Source of the DNA: Lentzea atacamensis
GTDB taxonomy: Bacteria; Actinomycetota; Actinomycetes; Mycobacteriales; Pseudonocardiaceae
Length of the DNA stretch: 64,000 nucleotides
Reading direction: 5' to 3'
NCBI RefSeq assembly: GCF_003269295.1
Contig: NZ_QLTT01000002.1
Span: 806,001 to 870,000, forward strand
The notes under the pieces were generated by a model. It was not told the origin of the DNA, did no database searches, and worked only from the letters and a program-made list of their open reading frames with translations. This document shows, piece by piece, positions 8,727 through 19,388 of the stretch (the stretch's first letter is position 1; every line of letters starts with the position of its first letter). The position numbers were made by a program, and so were the translations under genes.

Positions 8727-9407
8727 GTGCTAGTGCTCGCCGTCGACACGGCCACCCCCGCAGTCACCGCCGGTGTGGTCGAACTCGCACCTGATTCCCC
8801 GCCGCGCCTGCTCGCGAAGCGGGTGACGCTCAACGCCAAGGCGCACGGTGAGCTGCTCACCCCGCACATCAGCGACTCGCTCGAAGAGGCCGGCCACACG
8901 TTCGCCGACCTCGACGCCATCGTCGTCGGCGCAGGTCCCGGCCCCTTCACCGGCCTGCGGGTCGGCCTCGCCACCGCCGCCGCGCTCGGCCAGGCGCTCA
9001 ACCGCCCGGTCTACCCGGTCGCCACCACGGACGCCATCGCCAGGGACGCCGCCAGCGGCCACCCGCTGCTCGTCGCGACCGACGCCCGGCGCAAGGAGGT
9101 CTACTGGGCCGCCTACGACGCCGCCGGCCGCCGCACCGACGGCCCGCACGTCGAGCGCCCGCAGGACCTGGCGGAAAAGCTGCCGGCGCTGGGCGTGCAC
9201 CACGCCACCGGTGAGGGTGCGGAGATCTACCAGGAGATCCTCGGCCTGGAGCTGCTCGGGGCCAAGCACCCCACGCCGGAGGGCCTGGTCGCCGCCGCGG
9301 CCGCCGAGGTGCTCGCGAAGGCCCGTCCTGCCGCGCTCACCCCGCTCTACCTGCGCCGCCCGGACGCGGTCGAGCCCACCGGGCGCAAGCGGGTGACCAG
9401 GGCATGA
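8727..9407 (+). CDS. tsaB: tRNA threonylcarbamoyladenosine biosynthesis protein TsaB
   Basis: TsaB is the ASKHA-fold scaffold partner of TsaD in t6A synthesis. The protein is 226 residues. MLVLAVDTATP at the N-terminus and VGAGPGPFTGLRVGL around residue 70 are diagnostic; DARRKEVYWA and the LTPLYLRRPDA ending also fit. The GTG at 8727 is chosen because it gives the canonical start; the upstream in-frame extension is non-coding. It overlaps rimI by 4 bp (ATGA), forming a tsaB-rimI-tsaD operon. Confidence 0.95.
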   Translation: MLVLAVDTATPAVTAGVVELAPDSPPRLLAKRVTLNAKAHGELLTPHISDSLEEAGHTFADLDAIVVGAGPGPFTGLRVGLATAAALGQALNRPVYPVATTDAIARDAASGHPLLVATDARRKEVYWAAYDAAGRRTDGPHVERPQDLAEKLPALGVHHATGEGAEIYQEILGLELLGAKHPTPEGLVAAAAAEVLAKARPAALTPLYLRRPDAVEPTGRKRVTRA

Positions 9408-9862
9408 CCACCGGCACCGTCACGCTCGCGCCGCTGCGGCACGCCGACGTGCCCAGGTGCCACGAGATCGAGCTGCAGTTGTTCCCCGGCGAGGACCCGT
9501 GGAGCGAGAACGCGTTCCACAGCGAGCTCGACAACGGCAACTACTACATCGGCGCGTACGCGGACGACGAGCTCATCGGCTACGCGGGGCTCGCCGCCTC
9601 GGAGCACGAGGCCAGCGTGCACACGATCGCGGTGATCAAGCACTGGCAGGGCAGGGGGGTCGGCAAGAAGCTCCTGAACGACCTCCTCGCCCGCGTGGAC
9701 GAGATCGGCGTCCCGGTCTACCTCGAGGTCCGCACGGACAACGAGCCCGCGATCGCCATGTACCTGGCGCACGGCTTCGAGCACCTCGGCGTGCGCCGCC
9801 GCTACTACCAGCCGTCGGGTGCCGACGCGTACACGATGGGAAGGCCTGCTCACAGTGTCTGA
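9404..9862 (+). CDS. rimI: ribosomal protein S18-alanine N-acetyltransferase RimI
   Basis: A 152-residue GNAT acetyltransferase. The acetyl-CoA binding motif A is visible as [15 protein letters not shown], and the C-terminal [29 protein letters not shown] is typical of RimI. The family acetylates the N-terminus of S18. The ATG overlaps the tsaB stop, and the 3' end overlaps tsaD by 8 bp, so the three genes are coupled. The same tsaB-rimI-tsaD order is widespread in actinobacteria. Confidence 0.94.
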   Translation: MTTGTVTLAPLRHADVPRCHEIELQLFPGEDPWSENAFHSELDNGNYYIGAYADDELIGYAGLAASEHEASVHTIAVIKHWQGRGVGKKLLNDLLARVDEIGVPVYLEVRTDNEPAIAMYLAHGFEHLGVRRRYYQPSGADAYTMGRPAHSV

Positions 9863-10910
9863 TCGCTTGATTCTGGGCATCGAGAGCTCGTGCGACGAGA
9901 CGGGCGTCGGCATCGTCCGCCTCGGCGAGGACGGCTCGCTCGAACTGCTCGCCGACGAGGTCGCCTCCAGCGTCGAGGAGCACGCACGCTTCGGCGGCGT
10001 CGTGCCGGAGGTCGCTTCCCGCGCCCACCTCGAAGCCATGGTGCCGACCATGCGCCGCGCGCTGGACGCGTCCGGTGCCGAGCTCTCCCAGATCCACTCC
10101 ATCGCCGTCACCGCCGGTCCTGGCCTTGCCGGCGCGCTGCTGGTCGGCGTGTCCGCCGCGAAGGCCTACGCCGCCGCGCTCGGCAAGCCGCTCTACGGCG
10201 TGAACCACCTCGCCGGCCACGTCGCCGCGGACACGCTGCAGCACGGCGCGCTGCCGAACCGCTGCCTCGCGCTGCTCGTCTCCGGTGGCCACTCCCAGCT
10301 GCTGCTCGTCGAGGGTGGCCTGGCGAACTCGATCACCGAGATCGGGTCCACGGTGGACGACGCCGCAGGTGAGGCGTACGACAAGGTCGCGAGGCTGCTC
10401 GACCTGCCCTACCCCGGTGGCCCGCCCATCGACAAGCTCGCCAAGCAGGGCAACGGGTGCGCGATCGCGTTCCCGCGCGGCCTCACCGGCCCGCGCGACG
10501 CGAAGTACGACTTCTCGTTCTCCGGCTTGAAGACCTCGGTCGCCCGCTGGGTCGAGCGCGCGGAACGTGCCGGTGAGGAGATCCCGCTGGCCGACGTCGC
10601 CGCGTCGTTCCAGGAGGCGGTCGCGGACGTGCTGACCGCCAAGGCGATCCGCGCGGCGAAGGATCTCAAGGTCGACACGCTGGTCATCTCCGGCGGTGTC
10701 GCGGCGAACTCGCGCCTGAGCGGCCTGGCCGCCGAGCGTTGCGCCGAGGCCGGCATCGAACTGCGCGTGCCGAGGCCCAGGCTGTGCACCGACAACGGCG
10801 CGATGATCGCCGCACTCGGCGCTCACCTGGTCGCCGCCGGTGCCAAGCCGTCGCCGATGGACCTGTCGACGACGCCGGGTCTGCCTGTTGGGACCGTGCA
10901 GATACTCTGA
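9855..10910 (+). CDS. tsaD: tRNA N6-adenosine threonylcarbamoyltransferase TsaD
   Basis: TsaD transfers the threonylcarbamoyl group to A37 of tRNA. The 351-residue protein starts [21 protein letters not shown], which sets the GTG start. The metal-binding histidines lie in the [11 protein letters not shown] motif, and [25 protein letters not shown] and [14 protein letters not shown] are all family signatures. It closes the tsaB-rimI-tsaD operon; a 37-bp gap separates it from the glycosyltransferase gene. Confidence 0.97.
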   Translation: MSDRLILGIESSCDETGVGIVRLGEDGSLELLADEVASSVEEHARFGGVVPEVASRAHLEAMVPTMRRALDASGAELSQIHSIAVTAGPGLAGALLVGVSAAKAYAAALGKPLYGVNHLAGHVAADTLQHGALPNRCLALLVSGGHSQLLLVEGGLANSITEIGSTVDDAAGEAYDKVARLLDLPYPGGPPIDKLAKQGNGCAIAFPRGLTGPRDAKYDFSFSGLKTSVARWVERAERAGEEIPLADVAASFQEAVADVLTAKAIRAAKDLKVDTLVISGGVAANSRLSGLAAERCAEAGIELRVPRPRLCTDNGAMIAALGAHLVAAGAKPSPMDLSTTPGLPVGTVQIL

Positions 10911-10947
10911 TCCCATTCCTGGGGCGGACCTGACACTGGAGTAAGCG

Positions 10948-11931
10948 GTGAGCGCTGAACCCATGCGCACGATCACGTACCTGTTCCCGATCTACAACGA
11001 GGCCGGGAACATCGATCTGCTGCACAAGACGGTTTCCGAGGTCGTGAAGCCGCTGGAAGACCGGTGCCGGGTCAACTTCATCTACGTCAACGACGGCAGC
11101 CGCGACGACTCGCTCGCGCTGCTCAACGCCGTCGCGGACGCCGACGACCGGGTCACCGTCATCGACCTGTCGCGCAACTTCGGTCACCAGCTCGCCGTGA
11201 CCGCGGGGCTCGACCTCGCGGACGCCGACGCCGTGATCATCATGGACAGCGACATGCAGGACCCGCCCTCGGTGAGCCTCGAGCTCGTCGAGAAGTGGGA
11301 GCAGGGCTACGACGTCGTCTACGCCCAGCGCCGCTCGCGCCAGGACACGGCGTTCAAGAAGGCCACCGCGCGGGCGTTCTACTGGTTCCTGCGCAAGGTC
11401 GCCGAGATCGACATCCCGGAGAACACCGGCGACTTCCGCCTGATCGACCGCAAAGTCGTCGAGGAGCTGCGCAAGTTCCGCGAGCACAACAGGTTCCTGC
11501 GCGGCCTGGTGAGCTTCATCGGGTTCCGTCAGACCGCCGTCCAGTTCGACCGCGACAAGCGCCACGCGGGCGTCACCGGCTACCCGCTGCGCAAGATGCT
11601 GCGGTTCGCGGCGGACGGTATCGTCGGCTTCTCCGCCGCCCCGCTGAAGCTGATCTCGAAGGTCGGCTACTTCATCTCGTTCCTCGCGTTCGTCGGCATC
11701 TGCTACGTCGTCGGCGTGAAGCTGTTCCTGCCGGACACCGCCGTTCCCGGTTGGGCGTTCATCACCAGCGCGGTGTTCTTCCTCGGCGGCATCCAGCTGA
11801 TCATGCTCGGCGTGCTCGGCAGCTACGTCGGCCGCATCTACACCGAGGTGCAGGGTCGCCCGCTCTACAGCGTGGCGTCGGTGCGCACCGGGACGAACGT
11901 GCCGAACGACGCCAGGGTCCTCGCGTCGTGA
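10948..11931 (+). CDS. family 2 glycosyltransferase, polyprenyl-phosphate hexosyltransferase (GtrB/DPM-like)
   Basis: A 327-residue GT2 enzyme. The catalytic GT-A domain (about residues 5-225) has YLFPIYNEAGN, NDGSRDDS, the DxD-type DSDMQD and the ARAFYWFLRKV acceptor region; two C-terminal transmembrane helices (about 235-260 and 272-298) follow, the layout of GtrB and DpmC proteins. It probably loads a hexose from a nucleotide sugar onto polyprenyl phosphate at the inner membrane face. The GTG start is followed by MSAEPMRTITYLFP. It overlaps the GtrA gene by 4 bp, so the pair likely make and flip the lipid-linked sugar. Confidence 0.88.
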   Translation: MSAEPMRTITYLFPIYNEAGNIDLLHKTVSEVVKPLEDRCRVNFIYVNDGSRDDSLALLNAVADADDRVTVIDLSRNFGHQLAVTAGLDLADADAVIIMDSDMQDPPSVSLELVEKWEQGYDVVYAQRRSRQDTAFKKATARAFYWFLRKVAEIDIPENTGDFRLIDRKVVEELRKFREHNRFLRGLVSFIGFRQTAVQFDRDKRHAGVTGYPLRKMLRFAADGIVGFSAAPLKLISKVGYFISFLAFVGICYVVGVKLFLPDTAVPGWAFITSAVFFLGGIQLIMLGVLGSYVGRIYTEVQGRPLYSVASVRTGTNVPNDARVLAS

Positions 11932-12362
11932 AGAAGCTGCTGAGTGCCCAGCAGCTGCGCTTCGGCCTGGTCGGTGTGGGCAACACCCTCGTCGACCTGG
12001 TCGGTTACACGGTGCTGTTCGCGCTCGGCACGCCTCTCGTGATCGCGAACCTGATCTCGACCACGATGGGCATGGCGCTCAGCTTCACCCTCAACCGCAG
12101 CTTCACGTTCCGAGCGGCGGGTGGCGGCGTGGCCCGCCAGGTCGTGCTGTTCGTGCTGGTCACGGGCATCGGCCTGTGGGTCATCCAACCGCTGGTCATC
12201 CTGCTCACGCGCGACGCGTTCGCCGGTCTGCCGGAGACGCTCGCCATCGCGGCGCCCAAGTTCGCGGGCATCTGCGTCGCCCTCATCTGGAACTACGTGC
12301 TCTACAGCAAGCTCGTGTTCCGCCCTGCCGAAGAGCTTGCAAAGGAACCCGTTCATGACTGA
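11928..12362 (+). CDS. GtrA-family membrane protein (putative lipid-linked sugar flippase)
   Basis: A 144-residue protein with four predicted transmembrane helices and the GtrA-family opening QLRFGLVGVGNTLVDLVGYTVL, plus the NRSFTFR and WNYVLYSKLVFR motifs after helices 2 and 4. GtrA proteins are thought to flip polyprenyl-phosphate-linked sugars. The GTG start sits in the GTGA overlap with the GT2 gene; the end overlaps the GT-C gene by 8 bp. Role inferred from family and tight coupling. Confidence 0.86.
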   Translation: MKKLLSAQQLRFGLVGVGNTLVDLVGYTVLFALGTPLVIANLISTTMGMALSFTLNRSFTFRAAGGGVARQVVLFVLVTGIGLWVIQPLVILLTRDAFAGLPETLAIAAPKFAGICVALIWNYVLYSKLVFRPAEELAKEPVHD

Positions 12363-13608
12363 CACCGCGATCCGCGAGCCGGAGGTCGTCGCCGAGGAGG
12401 CGCACAGACCAGTTCCCCGGTGGAAGACCGCGCTGACGGGTGACTTCGCGAAGGTCTTCCTGCTGGTGTTCGCCTGGCAGGTCTTCATGACCGTGCTCGG
12501 GCGGGTGCTCGAGCCGCTGCTGCCGATCTTCGAGGGCACGCCGGTCTCGTCACGCACGGTCGACACGCTGCTCTCGCACACGCATCGCTGGGACGCCGAG
12601 AACTTCACCGGCATCGCCGAGGGCACGGCGTACCAGAACGTCCCGACCTCACAGGCGTTCTACCCCGTCTTCCCGGCCGTCGTGTGGCTCGTGAAGATGG
12701 TGTTCCTCGGCAAGATCGGCACGCTGGCCGCGGGCATCATCGTCAACACTGTCGCCACGTGGCTCGGCGCGGTGGCGCTGCTCAAGATCGCCAGGACCCT
12801 CCTGACCGGCGAGCGCGCGCCGTGGCTCGTCGTGATGGCGATGTTGACGTGGCCGTCGGCGTACTTCCTGCACGCGTTCTACAGCGAGGCCGTGTTCATC
12901 GCGCTCGGCTTCTGGGCGTACCTCTTCGCGCTGCGCCGCCAGTGGGTCTTCATGGGCCTGTGCCTGATGCCGCTGACCGGTGTGCGGATCACCGCCGTCC
13001 TGTTCGTGGGTCTGTGCTTCCTGGAGTTCTGGCGCAGCAAGGACTGGAAGTTCCGCGGCCTGCTGTCGTGGCACCTGCTGTGGTTCCCCGCGAGCGCCGT
13101 GGGCTTTCTCGGCTTCGCGCTGTACCTGAAAATTCTGGTCGGCGATCCGCTCGGCATGACGTCGGCGTACGAGAAGGCCCCGGCCTGGTCGTACCACCAG
13201 TTCACGCCGAACATCTTCGGCACGCTCTGGAACGAGCTGCTGATGAGCGTCAACACCCTGACGAAGCCGGCCGACCTGAACACGTGGAACCTCACCAACC
13301 ACGTGGTACCGCTGGCCGGCATCGTCCTGCTGATCGCCGGCTCGATCTACCTGCTGGCGCAGCGCAGGGGCGACCTGGTGCCCGTGGGCCTCTACGGCGT
13401 CGCGTCGCTGATCATGCTCACGCTGAACGGCAACCTGGTCTCGGTGCACCGCTACCTGCTGCCGTGCTTCGGCATCTACCTGGCGCTCGTGCTGCTCGGC
13501 CAGCGCGTCCCCGCGTTGAAGTCCGTGGTCTACGCGGTGATGTACCTGGGTCTGACCACACAGACCCTGTTCTACCTGATGTTCGTGTCGGGCAACTGGT
13601 CGGGCTGA
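12355..13608 (+). CDS. PIG-V-like GT-C membrane glycosyltransferase
   Basis: A 417-residue polytopic protein with about 9-10 hydrophobic helices. The first periplasmic loop contains RWDAENFTGIAEGTAYQN, corresponding to the acidic catalytic loop of PIG-V/GPI mannosyltransferase II-like GT-C enzymes, followed by SQAFYPVFPA and HAFYSEAVF. Such enzymes take sugars from a polyprenyl-phosphate donor on the outer face. The start overlaps gtrA, completing a three-step synthesis-flip-transfer set. The stop abuts that of the convergent phosphatase with no gap. The acceptor (protein, lipoglycan or glycolipid) cannot be told. Confidence 0.78.
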   Translation: MTDTAIREPEVVAEEAHRPVPRWKTALTGDFAKVFLLVFAWQVFMTVLGRVLEPLLPIFEGTPVSSRTVDTLLSHTHRWDAENFTGIAEGTAYQNVPTSQAFYPVFPAVVWLVKMVFLGKIGTLAAGIIVNTVATWLGAVALLKIARTLLTGERAPWLVVMAMLTWPSAYFLHAFYSEAVFIALGFWAYLFALRRQWVFMGLCLMPLTGVRITAVLFVGLCFLEFWRSKDWKFRGLLSWHLLWFPASAVGFLGFALYLKILVGDPLGMTSAYEKAPAWSYHQFTPNIFGTLWNELLMSVNTLTKPADLNTWNLTNHVVPLAGIVLLIAGSIYLLAQRRGDLVPVGLYGVASLIMLTLNGNLVSVHRYLLPCFGIYLALVLLGQRVPALKSVVYAVMYLGLTTQTLFYLMFVSGNWSG

Positions 13609-15132
13609 TCAGACCCTGTTGAGGCCCGGCCTGCGGTCCTCCACCACGAACGACGCCTTCGTGGTCACCGGAGCGCCGGGCCTCTGCACGTAGCCGAGCG
13701 CACGGAAGTCCGCTCGCACCTCACGTGCGGTGAACCTGGTCCGAACGTACCCGCGCCGGTTGTTGAAGTACTTCACGTGCGGGTTCTCGGCCAGGATCGC
13801 CGGTGTCTCGGGGCGCTCCTCCGACCCGTCGCCACCGGACGTGATCGACGTCGACACCAGCTCGGTGGCAACGGTCCTCGACGTCGGGTCGTTCCACCTC
13901 TCCTTCACCTCGGCCGCCCACGCCGCATGCACGTCACCCGTGAGCACGACGGTGTTGCGCGTGTGGGCGAAGCCTGCGGCGACGCGGTCGCGGTTCGCGG
14001 CATAGCCGTCCCACGCGTCCATGTTGTTGGTCTCGCCGGCACCGGGCGTGAAGTCGAGCTGCGAGAAGAACACCTGCTGTCCCAGCACATCCCAACGCGC
14101 TCGCGAGCGCCTGAGACCGTCGAGCAGCCACTTCTCCTGCTCGGCACCGGTGATCGTGCGCGCCGGGTTGAGCCGCTCGGGGCACGCCTTCAAGCCGTCA
14201 CCGCAGAGCTGGTCGTCGCGGTACTGCCGGGTGTCGAGCATGTGGAAGTTCGCGAGCCCGCCCCACTGGATGCGCCGGTAGAGCTGCAGGTCGATGCCGT
14301 TGGGCTTGTTCCTGATCGGCATGTTCTCGTAGTAGGCCTGGAACGCCGCCGCCCGCCGCGCCAGGAAGTTCGGCTGCGGGATCTGCGGCTTCTCGTAGAC
14401 CTCGTCCGCCCAGTTGTTGTCGATCTCGTGGTCGTCCCACACCACGGCCCACGGCGCCACGGCGTGCGCCTCCTGCAGGTCGAGGTCGGTCTTGTACTGC
14501 GCGTGCCGCTGCCGGTAGTTCGCGAGCGTCTCGGTCTCCGGGCCCTCGTGGTCGCGCGGGTTGCCGCCCGGTGCCACGTACGTGCCCTTGGCGTACTCGT
14601 ACTGGTAGTCGCCGAGGTGCAGCACCAGGTCCGGCTGGTCCTCGGCCATCCTGCGGTACGCGGTGAAGTAGCCGTGCTCGAACTGCGAGCAGGAGGCGAA
14701 CGCCATCGTGAGCCCGCTGCCCAGCGCCCACGGTGCCAACGCCGTCCTGGTCCGGCCCACCCGTGACAGGTGGCCTTCGGCGGAGAAGCGGTAGAGGTAC
14801 TCGCGGCCGGGCAGCAGCCCGCGCACGTCCACGTGGACGCTGTGGCCCTCCTCCGGCCGCGCGTGGGCCGTGCCGCGCCGGACGACGTGCCGGAACCGCT
14901 CGTCCAGTGCGATCTCCCACTTCACCTCGACGACGCGGGACGGCATGCCGCCCAGGCCGTCCTCCGCGAGCGGGGTGGGTGCGAGGCGGGTCCACAGGAC
15001 CACGCTGTCGAAGGTCGGGTCGCCGGAAGCGACCCCCAAGGTGAACGGGTCGGCGAGCCTGCCCGACCCGGCGCCGACGGTGGTGAGCGCAAGTCCCCCG
15101 ATGAGGAGTGCGCGTCGCGTCACTCGAGTCAT
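13609..15132 (-). CDS. phoD: PhoD-like alkaline phosphatase, Tat-exported (copy 1)
   Basis: A 507-residue secreted phosphodiesterase/phosphatase. MTRVTRRALLIGGLAL is a twin-arginine signal; the start at that ATG is preferred over a 6-codon-longer one. A PhoD N-terminal domain (FTLGVASGDP, GREYLYRF) precedes the metallophosphatase domain with LHLGDYQYEY, WDDHEIDNNWAD and LTGDVHAAW, which carry metal ligands. The family uses Ca and Fe to release phosphate outside the cell. It lies 45 bp downstream of a paralogue of the same length and order, so the pair is a tandem duplication. Confidence 0.93.
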   Translation of the reverse strand: MTRVTRRALLIGGLALTTVGAGSGRLADPFTLGVASGDPTFDSVVLWTRLAPTPLAEDGLGGMPSRVVEVKWEIALDERFRHVVRRGTAHARPEEGHSVHVDVRGLLPGREYLYRFSAEGHLSRVGRTRTALAPWALGSGLTMAFASCSQFEHGYFTAYRRMAEDQPDLVLHLGDYQYEYAKGTYVAPGGNPRDHEGPETETLANYRQRHAQYKTDLDLQEAHAVAPWAVVWDDHEIDNNWADEVYEKPQIPQPNFLARRAAAFQAYYENMPIRNKPNGIDLQLYRRIQWGGLANFHMLDTRQYRDDQLCGDGLKACPERLNPARTITGAEQEKWLLDGLRRSRARWDVLGQQVFFSQLDFTPGAGETNNMDAWDGYAANRDRVAAGFAHTRNTVVLTGDVHAAWAAEVKERWNDPTSRTVATELVSTSITSGGDGSEERPETPAILAENPHVKYFNNRRGYVRTRFTAREVRADFRALGYVQRPGAPVTTKASFVVEDRRPGLNRV

Positions 15133-15177
15133 GGTGAGACCTTCACCCACCAGGGTGGCTGTCAGGTGAACGCCTCC

Positions 15178-16683
15178 CTAAAGCCTGTGGAGCCCCGGGA
15201 CTCGGTCCTCCACCGCGAACGACGCCTTGGTGTGGACGGGCGAGCCCGGCCGCGTCACGTGGTCCAGCCCGCGGAAGTCCGTGCGCAGCTCATCGGGCGT
15301 GAACCTGGTCAGCGTGTACCCGCGCCGGTTGTTGAAGTACTTCACGTGCGGGTTCTCCTTGAGCCACAGCGGCGTCTCCTCGTACTCCTCGGAACCGTCG
15401 CCGCCGGCCGTGATCGACGTGGTCACCAGCTCGGTCGCGAGCGTCTTCGACGACGGGTCGTCCCATCGCTGCTTGACCTCCGCGCCCCACGCCGCGTGCA
15501 CGTCACCGGTGAGCACGATCGGGTTCCGCACGCCGGCGAGCCCCGCCACCACCCGGTCCCGGTCCGCGACGTAGCCGTCCCACGCGTCCAGCAGGAACTT
15601 GTCGACGTCGCCGGGGATGTAGTCGTACTGCGAGAAGAAGACCTGCTGCCCGAGGACGTCCCACCGGGCCGTCGACTCGCGGAACCCGTTGAACAGCCAC
15701 TTTTCCTGGTCAGCGCCGAGCATCGTCCGCTCGGGGGCGAGTCGTTCCAGACACAGCTGCAACCCGTCCCCGCAGGCCTGGTCGGTGCGGTACTGGCGGG
15801 TGTCGAGCATGTGGAACGTGGCGAGCGAACCCCACCGGATCCGCCGGTACAGCCTTGGTGACCTGCGAACGGGCATGTTCTCGTAGTAGGCCTGGAACGC
15901 CGCCGCGCGGCGTTTGGCGAAGTCCGCCTGGGGTGTGTCCGGCTGCAGTCCGGCCCAGTTGTTGGCGATCTCGTGGTCGTCCCAGATCACCGCCCACGGC
16001 GCGGCGGCGTGCGCGGCCTGCAGGTCGGGATCGCTCTTGTACTGCGCCTGCCGCCGGCGGTAGTCCGCGAGCGTCGTGGTGGTCGGGCCCTCGATGTGGC
16101 GGACGTTGCCGGTCGGTGCGACGTGGATGCCGGCCTCGTACTCGTACGTGTAGTCGCCGAGGTGCAGCACCAGGTCGGGTTCGTCCTCCGCCAGCCTGCG
16201 ATACGCCGTGAAGTAGCCGTGCTCGTACTGCGCGCACGACGCGAAGGCCATCGTCAGCGGTACCTGCAAAGCCTCCGGAGGAGGAGCGGTGCGTGTGCGG
16301 CCCGTCCTGGAGAGGTGGTTGAGCGCCCTGAAGCGGTAGAAGTACTCGCGACCCGGTTCCAGCCCGGTGAGCTCGAGGTGGACGCTGTGGCCGTCCTCCG
16401 GTCGAGCGAGGGTGGAGCCCTGCTGCACGATCCGGGTGAACCGTTCGTCGTCGGCGACCTGCCACCGCACCTCGATCGGACGTCCCGGCATGCCGCCCCT
16501 GCCGTCCTCCGCCAGCGGTTCGAGGGCCAGCCGGGTCCACAGGACCACCCCGTCGGGTGTCGGGTCACCAGAGGCCACACCCAGTGTGAAAGGGTCGCTC
16601 GGTCTGGCGGCCGCGGTGGCGGTGAACGCTGTGACTCCCGCCACGCCCGCGAGCAGCAGCGTTCGGCGCGAAAAGGTGGGCAT
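15178..16683 (-). CDS. phoD: PhoD-like alkaline phosphatase, Tat-exported (copy 2)
   Basis: A 501-residue paralogue of the next gene on the strand. The Tat signal is MPTFSRRTLLLAGVAG; the 32 extra codons upstream would run into the groES promoter and are rejected. The same landmarks occur in the same order: FTLGVASGDPTPDGVVLW, LHLGDYTYEY, WDDHEIANNWAG and LTGDVHAAWGAE. Copy 2 lacks a few residues present in copy 1 (for example in the loop after NNWA). The gene is divergent from groES, its start about 50 bp from the CIRCE element. Phosphate control is usual for the family but no PHO box was identified. Confidence 0.93.
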   Translation of the reverse strand: MPTFSRRTLLLAGVAGVTAFTATAAARPSDPFTLGVASGDPTPDGVVLWTRLALEPLAEDGRGGMPGRPIEVRWQVADDERFTRIVQQGSTLARPEDGHSVHLELTGLEPGREYFYRFRALNHLSRTGRTRTAPPPEALQVPLTMAFASCAQYEHGYFTAYRRLAEDEPDLVLHLGDYTYEYEAGIHVAPTGNVRHIEGPTTTTLADYRRRQAQYKSDPDLQAAHAAAPWAVIWDDHEIANNWAGLQPDTPQADFAKRRAAAFQAYYENMPVRRSPRLYRRIRWGSLATFHMLDTRQYRTDQACGDGLQLCLERLAPERTMLGADQEKWLFNGFRESTARWDVLGQQVFFSQYDYIPGDVDKFLLDAWDGYVADRDRVVAGLAGVRNPIVLTGDVHAAWGAEVKQRWDDPSSKTLATELVTTSITAGGDGSEEYEETPLWLKENPHVKYFNNRRGYTLTRFTPDELRTDFRGLDHVTRPGSPVHTKASFAVEDRVPGLHRL

Positions 16684-16735
16684 GCCCTGAATACGGCTCC
16701 CGATGGGTGAGTGGTTCGGGGCCCTCGTTGAAGCG

Positions 16736-16762
16736 TTGGCACTCTCATGGGTAGAGTGCCAA
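16736..16762. promoter_or_regulatory. CIRCE operator (HrcA site) of groES-groEL
   Basis: TTGGCACTC - 9 nt - GAGTGCCAA is a perfect match to the CIRCE consensus bound by the heat-shock repressor HrcA. It lies 95 bp before the groES start and 53 bp before the start of the divergent PhoD gene. Confidence 0.95.
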
Positions 16763-16856
16763 CTGCACGGCACCAGCACCGCCCCGACCCCCGCGACGGC
16801 GGGGTGGCAGGAGCCGTAACAACGAAACCTGCCAACGACCCGTGGAGGTCATCCCG

Positions 16857-17150
16857 GTGAGCGTGAACATCAAGCCGCTCGAGGACAAGATCGTCGTTCA
16901 GGCCTCCGAGGCCGAGACGACCACTGCCTCCGGCCTCGTGATCCCGGACACCGCGAAGGAGAAGCCCCAGGAGGGCAAGGTCCTCGCGGTCGGCCCCGGC
17001 CGCATCGACGACAAGGGCAACCGCGTCCCGCTGGACGTGGCTGTCGGCGACGTCGTCATCTACTCGAAGTACGGCGGCACCGAGGTCAAGTACAACGGCG
17101 AGGAGTACTTGATCCTCTCCGCCCGCGACGTGCTGGCCGTCGTCAACTAA
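16857..17150 (+). CDS. groES: co-chaperonin GroES
   Basis: The 97-residue Cpn10 lid of the chaperonin. [15 protein letters not shown], the mobile-loop region [13 protein letters not shown] and [25 protein letters not shown] are the standard sequence. The GTG at 16857 has GGAGGT at a good distance upstream; the longer reading starting MEVIP would begin inside that ribosome site. A CIRCE element lies upstream and groEL1 follows after 86 bp. Confidence 0.98.
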   Translation: MSVNIKPLEDKIVVQASEAETTTASGLVIPDTAKEKPQEGKVLAVGPGRIDDKGNRVPLDVAVGDVVIYSKYGGTEVKYNGEEYLILSARDVLAVVN

Positions 17151-17173
17151 GACGCTGCGGCTGACATGCCTGA

Positions 17174-17207
17174 CGCCCCGGCGCCCCATCCCGGGGCTAC
17201 CGGGGCG
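17174..17207 (+). promoter_or_regulatory. hairpin between groES and groEL
   Basis: CGCCCCGG (17174-17181) pairs perfectly with CCGGGGCG (17200-17207) over an 18-nt spacer and is followed by TTTCGC. It could be a partial terminator or a processing site adjusting the GroES:GroEL ratio; no U-run beyond three T is present. Confidence 0.5.
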
Positions 17208-17236
17208 TTTCGCTACCCAGAGAGGCTTTGAGGTAA

Positions 17237-18859
<1,623 letters not shown>

Positions 18860-18880
18860 GTTTTTTCGAACTCAAAAGAG

Positions 18881-18920
18881 AAACCGGGTCGGCACCTTCG
18901 TTTGGTGCCGACCCGGTTTT
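18881..18920. terminator. bidirectional terminator after groEL1 and whiB
   Basis: AAACCGGGTCGGCACC (18881-18896) pairs with GGTGCCGACCCGGTTT over a 7-nt loop, with T-runs on both strands. It lies between the convergent groEL1 and whiB genes and serves either direction. Confidence 0.93.
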
Positions 18921-18923
18921 CGT

Positions 18924-19220
18924 CTAGACGATCGCCAATTGGCGCTTGCGGGCCTTGATGATGTGGTCGCGCTCCGATTCCGAGAGCCCGCCCCAAATTC
19001 CGTACGGTTCCTGCACCGCCAGCGCGTGTCTGCGACACATCTCCAGCACCGGGCAGTCGAGGCAGACGGCCTTGGCGCGAGCTTCCCGCCGCGCTCTCGC
19101 CGGGCCCCGTTCACCGTCGGGGTGGAAGAAGAACGCGCTGTCCATACCCCGGCACGAACCGCGCATCTGCCAATCCCACAGATCTGCGTTGGGACCAGGA
19201 AGCCTTCGGGTGTCCGCCAT
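18924..19220 (-). CDS. WhiB-family iron-sulfur regulator, WhiB3-like
   Basis: A 98-residue WhiB protein. Four cysteines (23, 53, 56, 62) form the C-x29-C-x2-C-x5-C ligand set for a 4Fe-4S cluster, followed by the G-I-W-G-G turn and a basic tail (KARKRQ) for DNA contact. LPGPNADLWDWQ, CRGMDSAFFFHPDGERG and GGLSESERD closely follow M. tuberculosis WhiB3 as I recall it, and WhiB3 sits beside groEL1 there too. WhiB3 binds the principal sigma factor and reads redox state. It is divergent from the MerR-type regulator. Confidence 0.93.
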   Translation of the reverse strand: MADTRRLPGPNADLWDWQMRGSCRGMDSAFFFHPDGERGPARARREARAKAVCLDCPVLEMCRRHALAVQEPYGIWGGLSESERDHIIKARKRQLAIV

Positions 19221-19388
19221 CGAGACCGCCTCCGTGACGACTGCTCCATTCGGCTTAACGATGATCCACCGTAGAACCGCGTCAAAACTTGTTCAAGAGG
19301 CTGAAGACCCAAATCAACTGATGGGTGACGGCACGCGTGTTCGATCACTCACCGCCCGGAGTTGCCGCCCGGATGAGGTGAACGGAAC

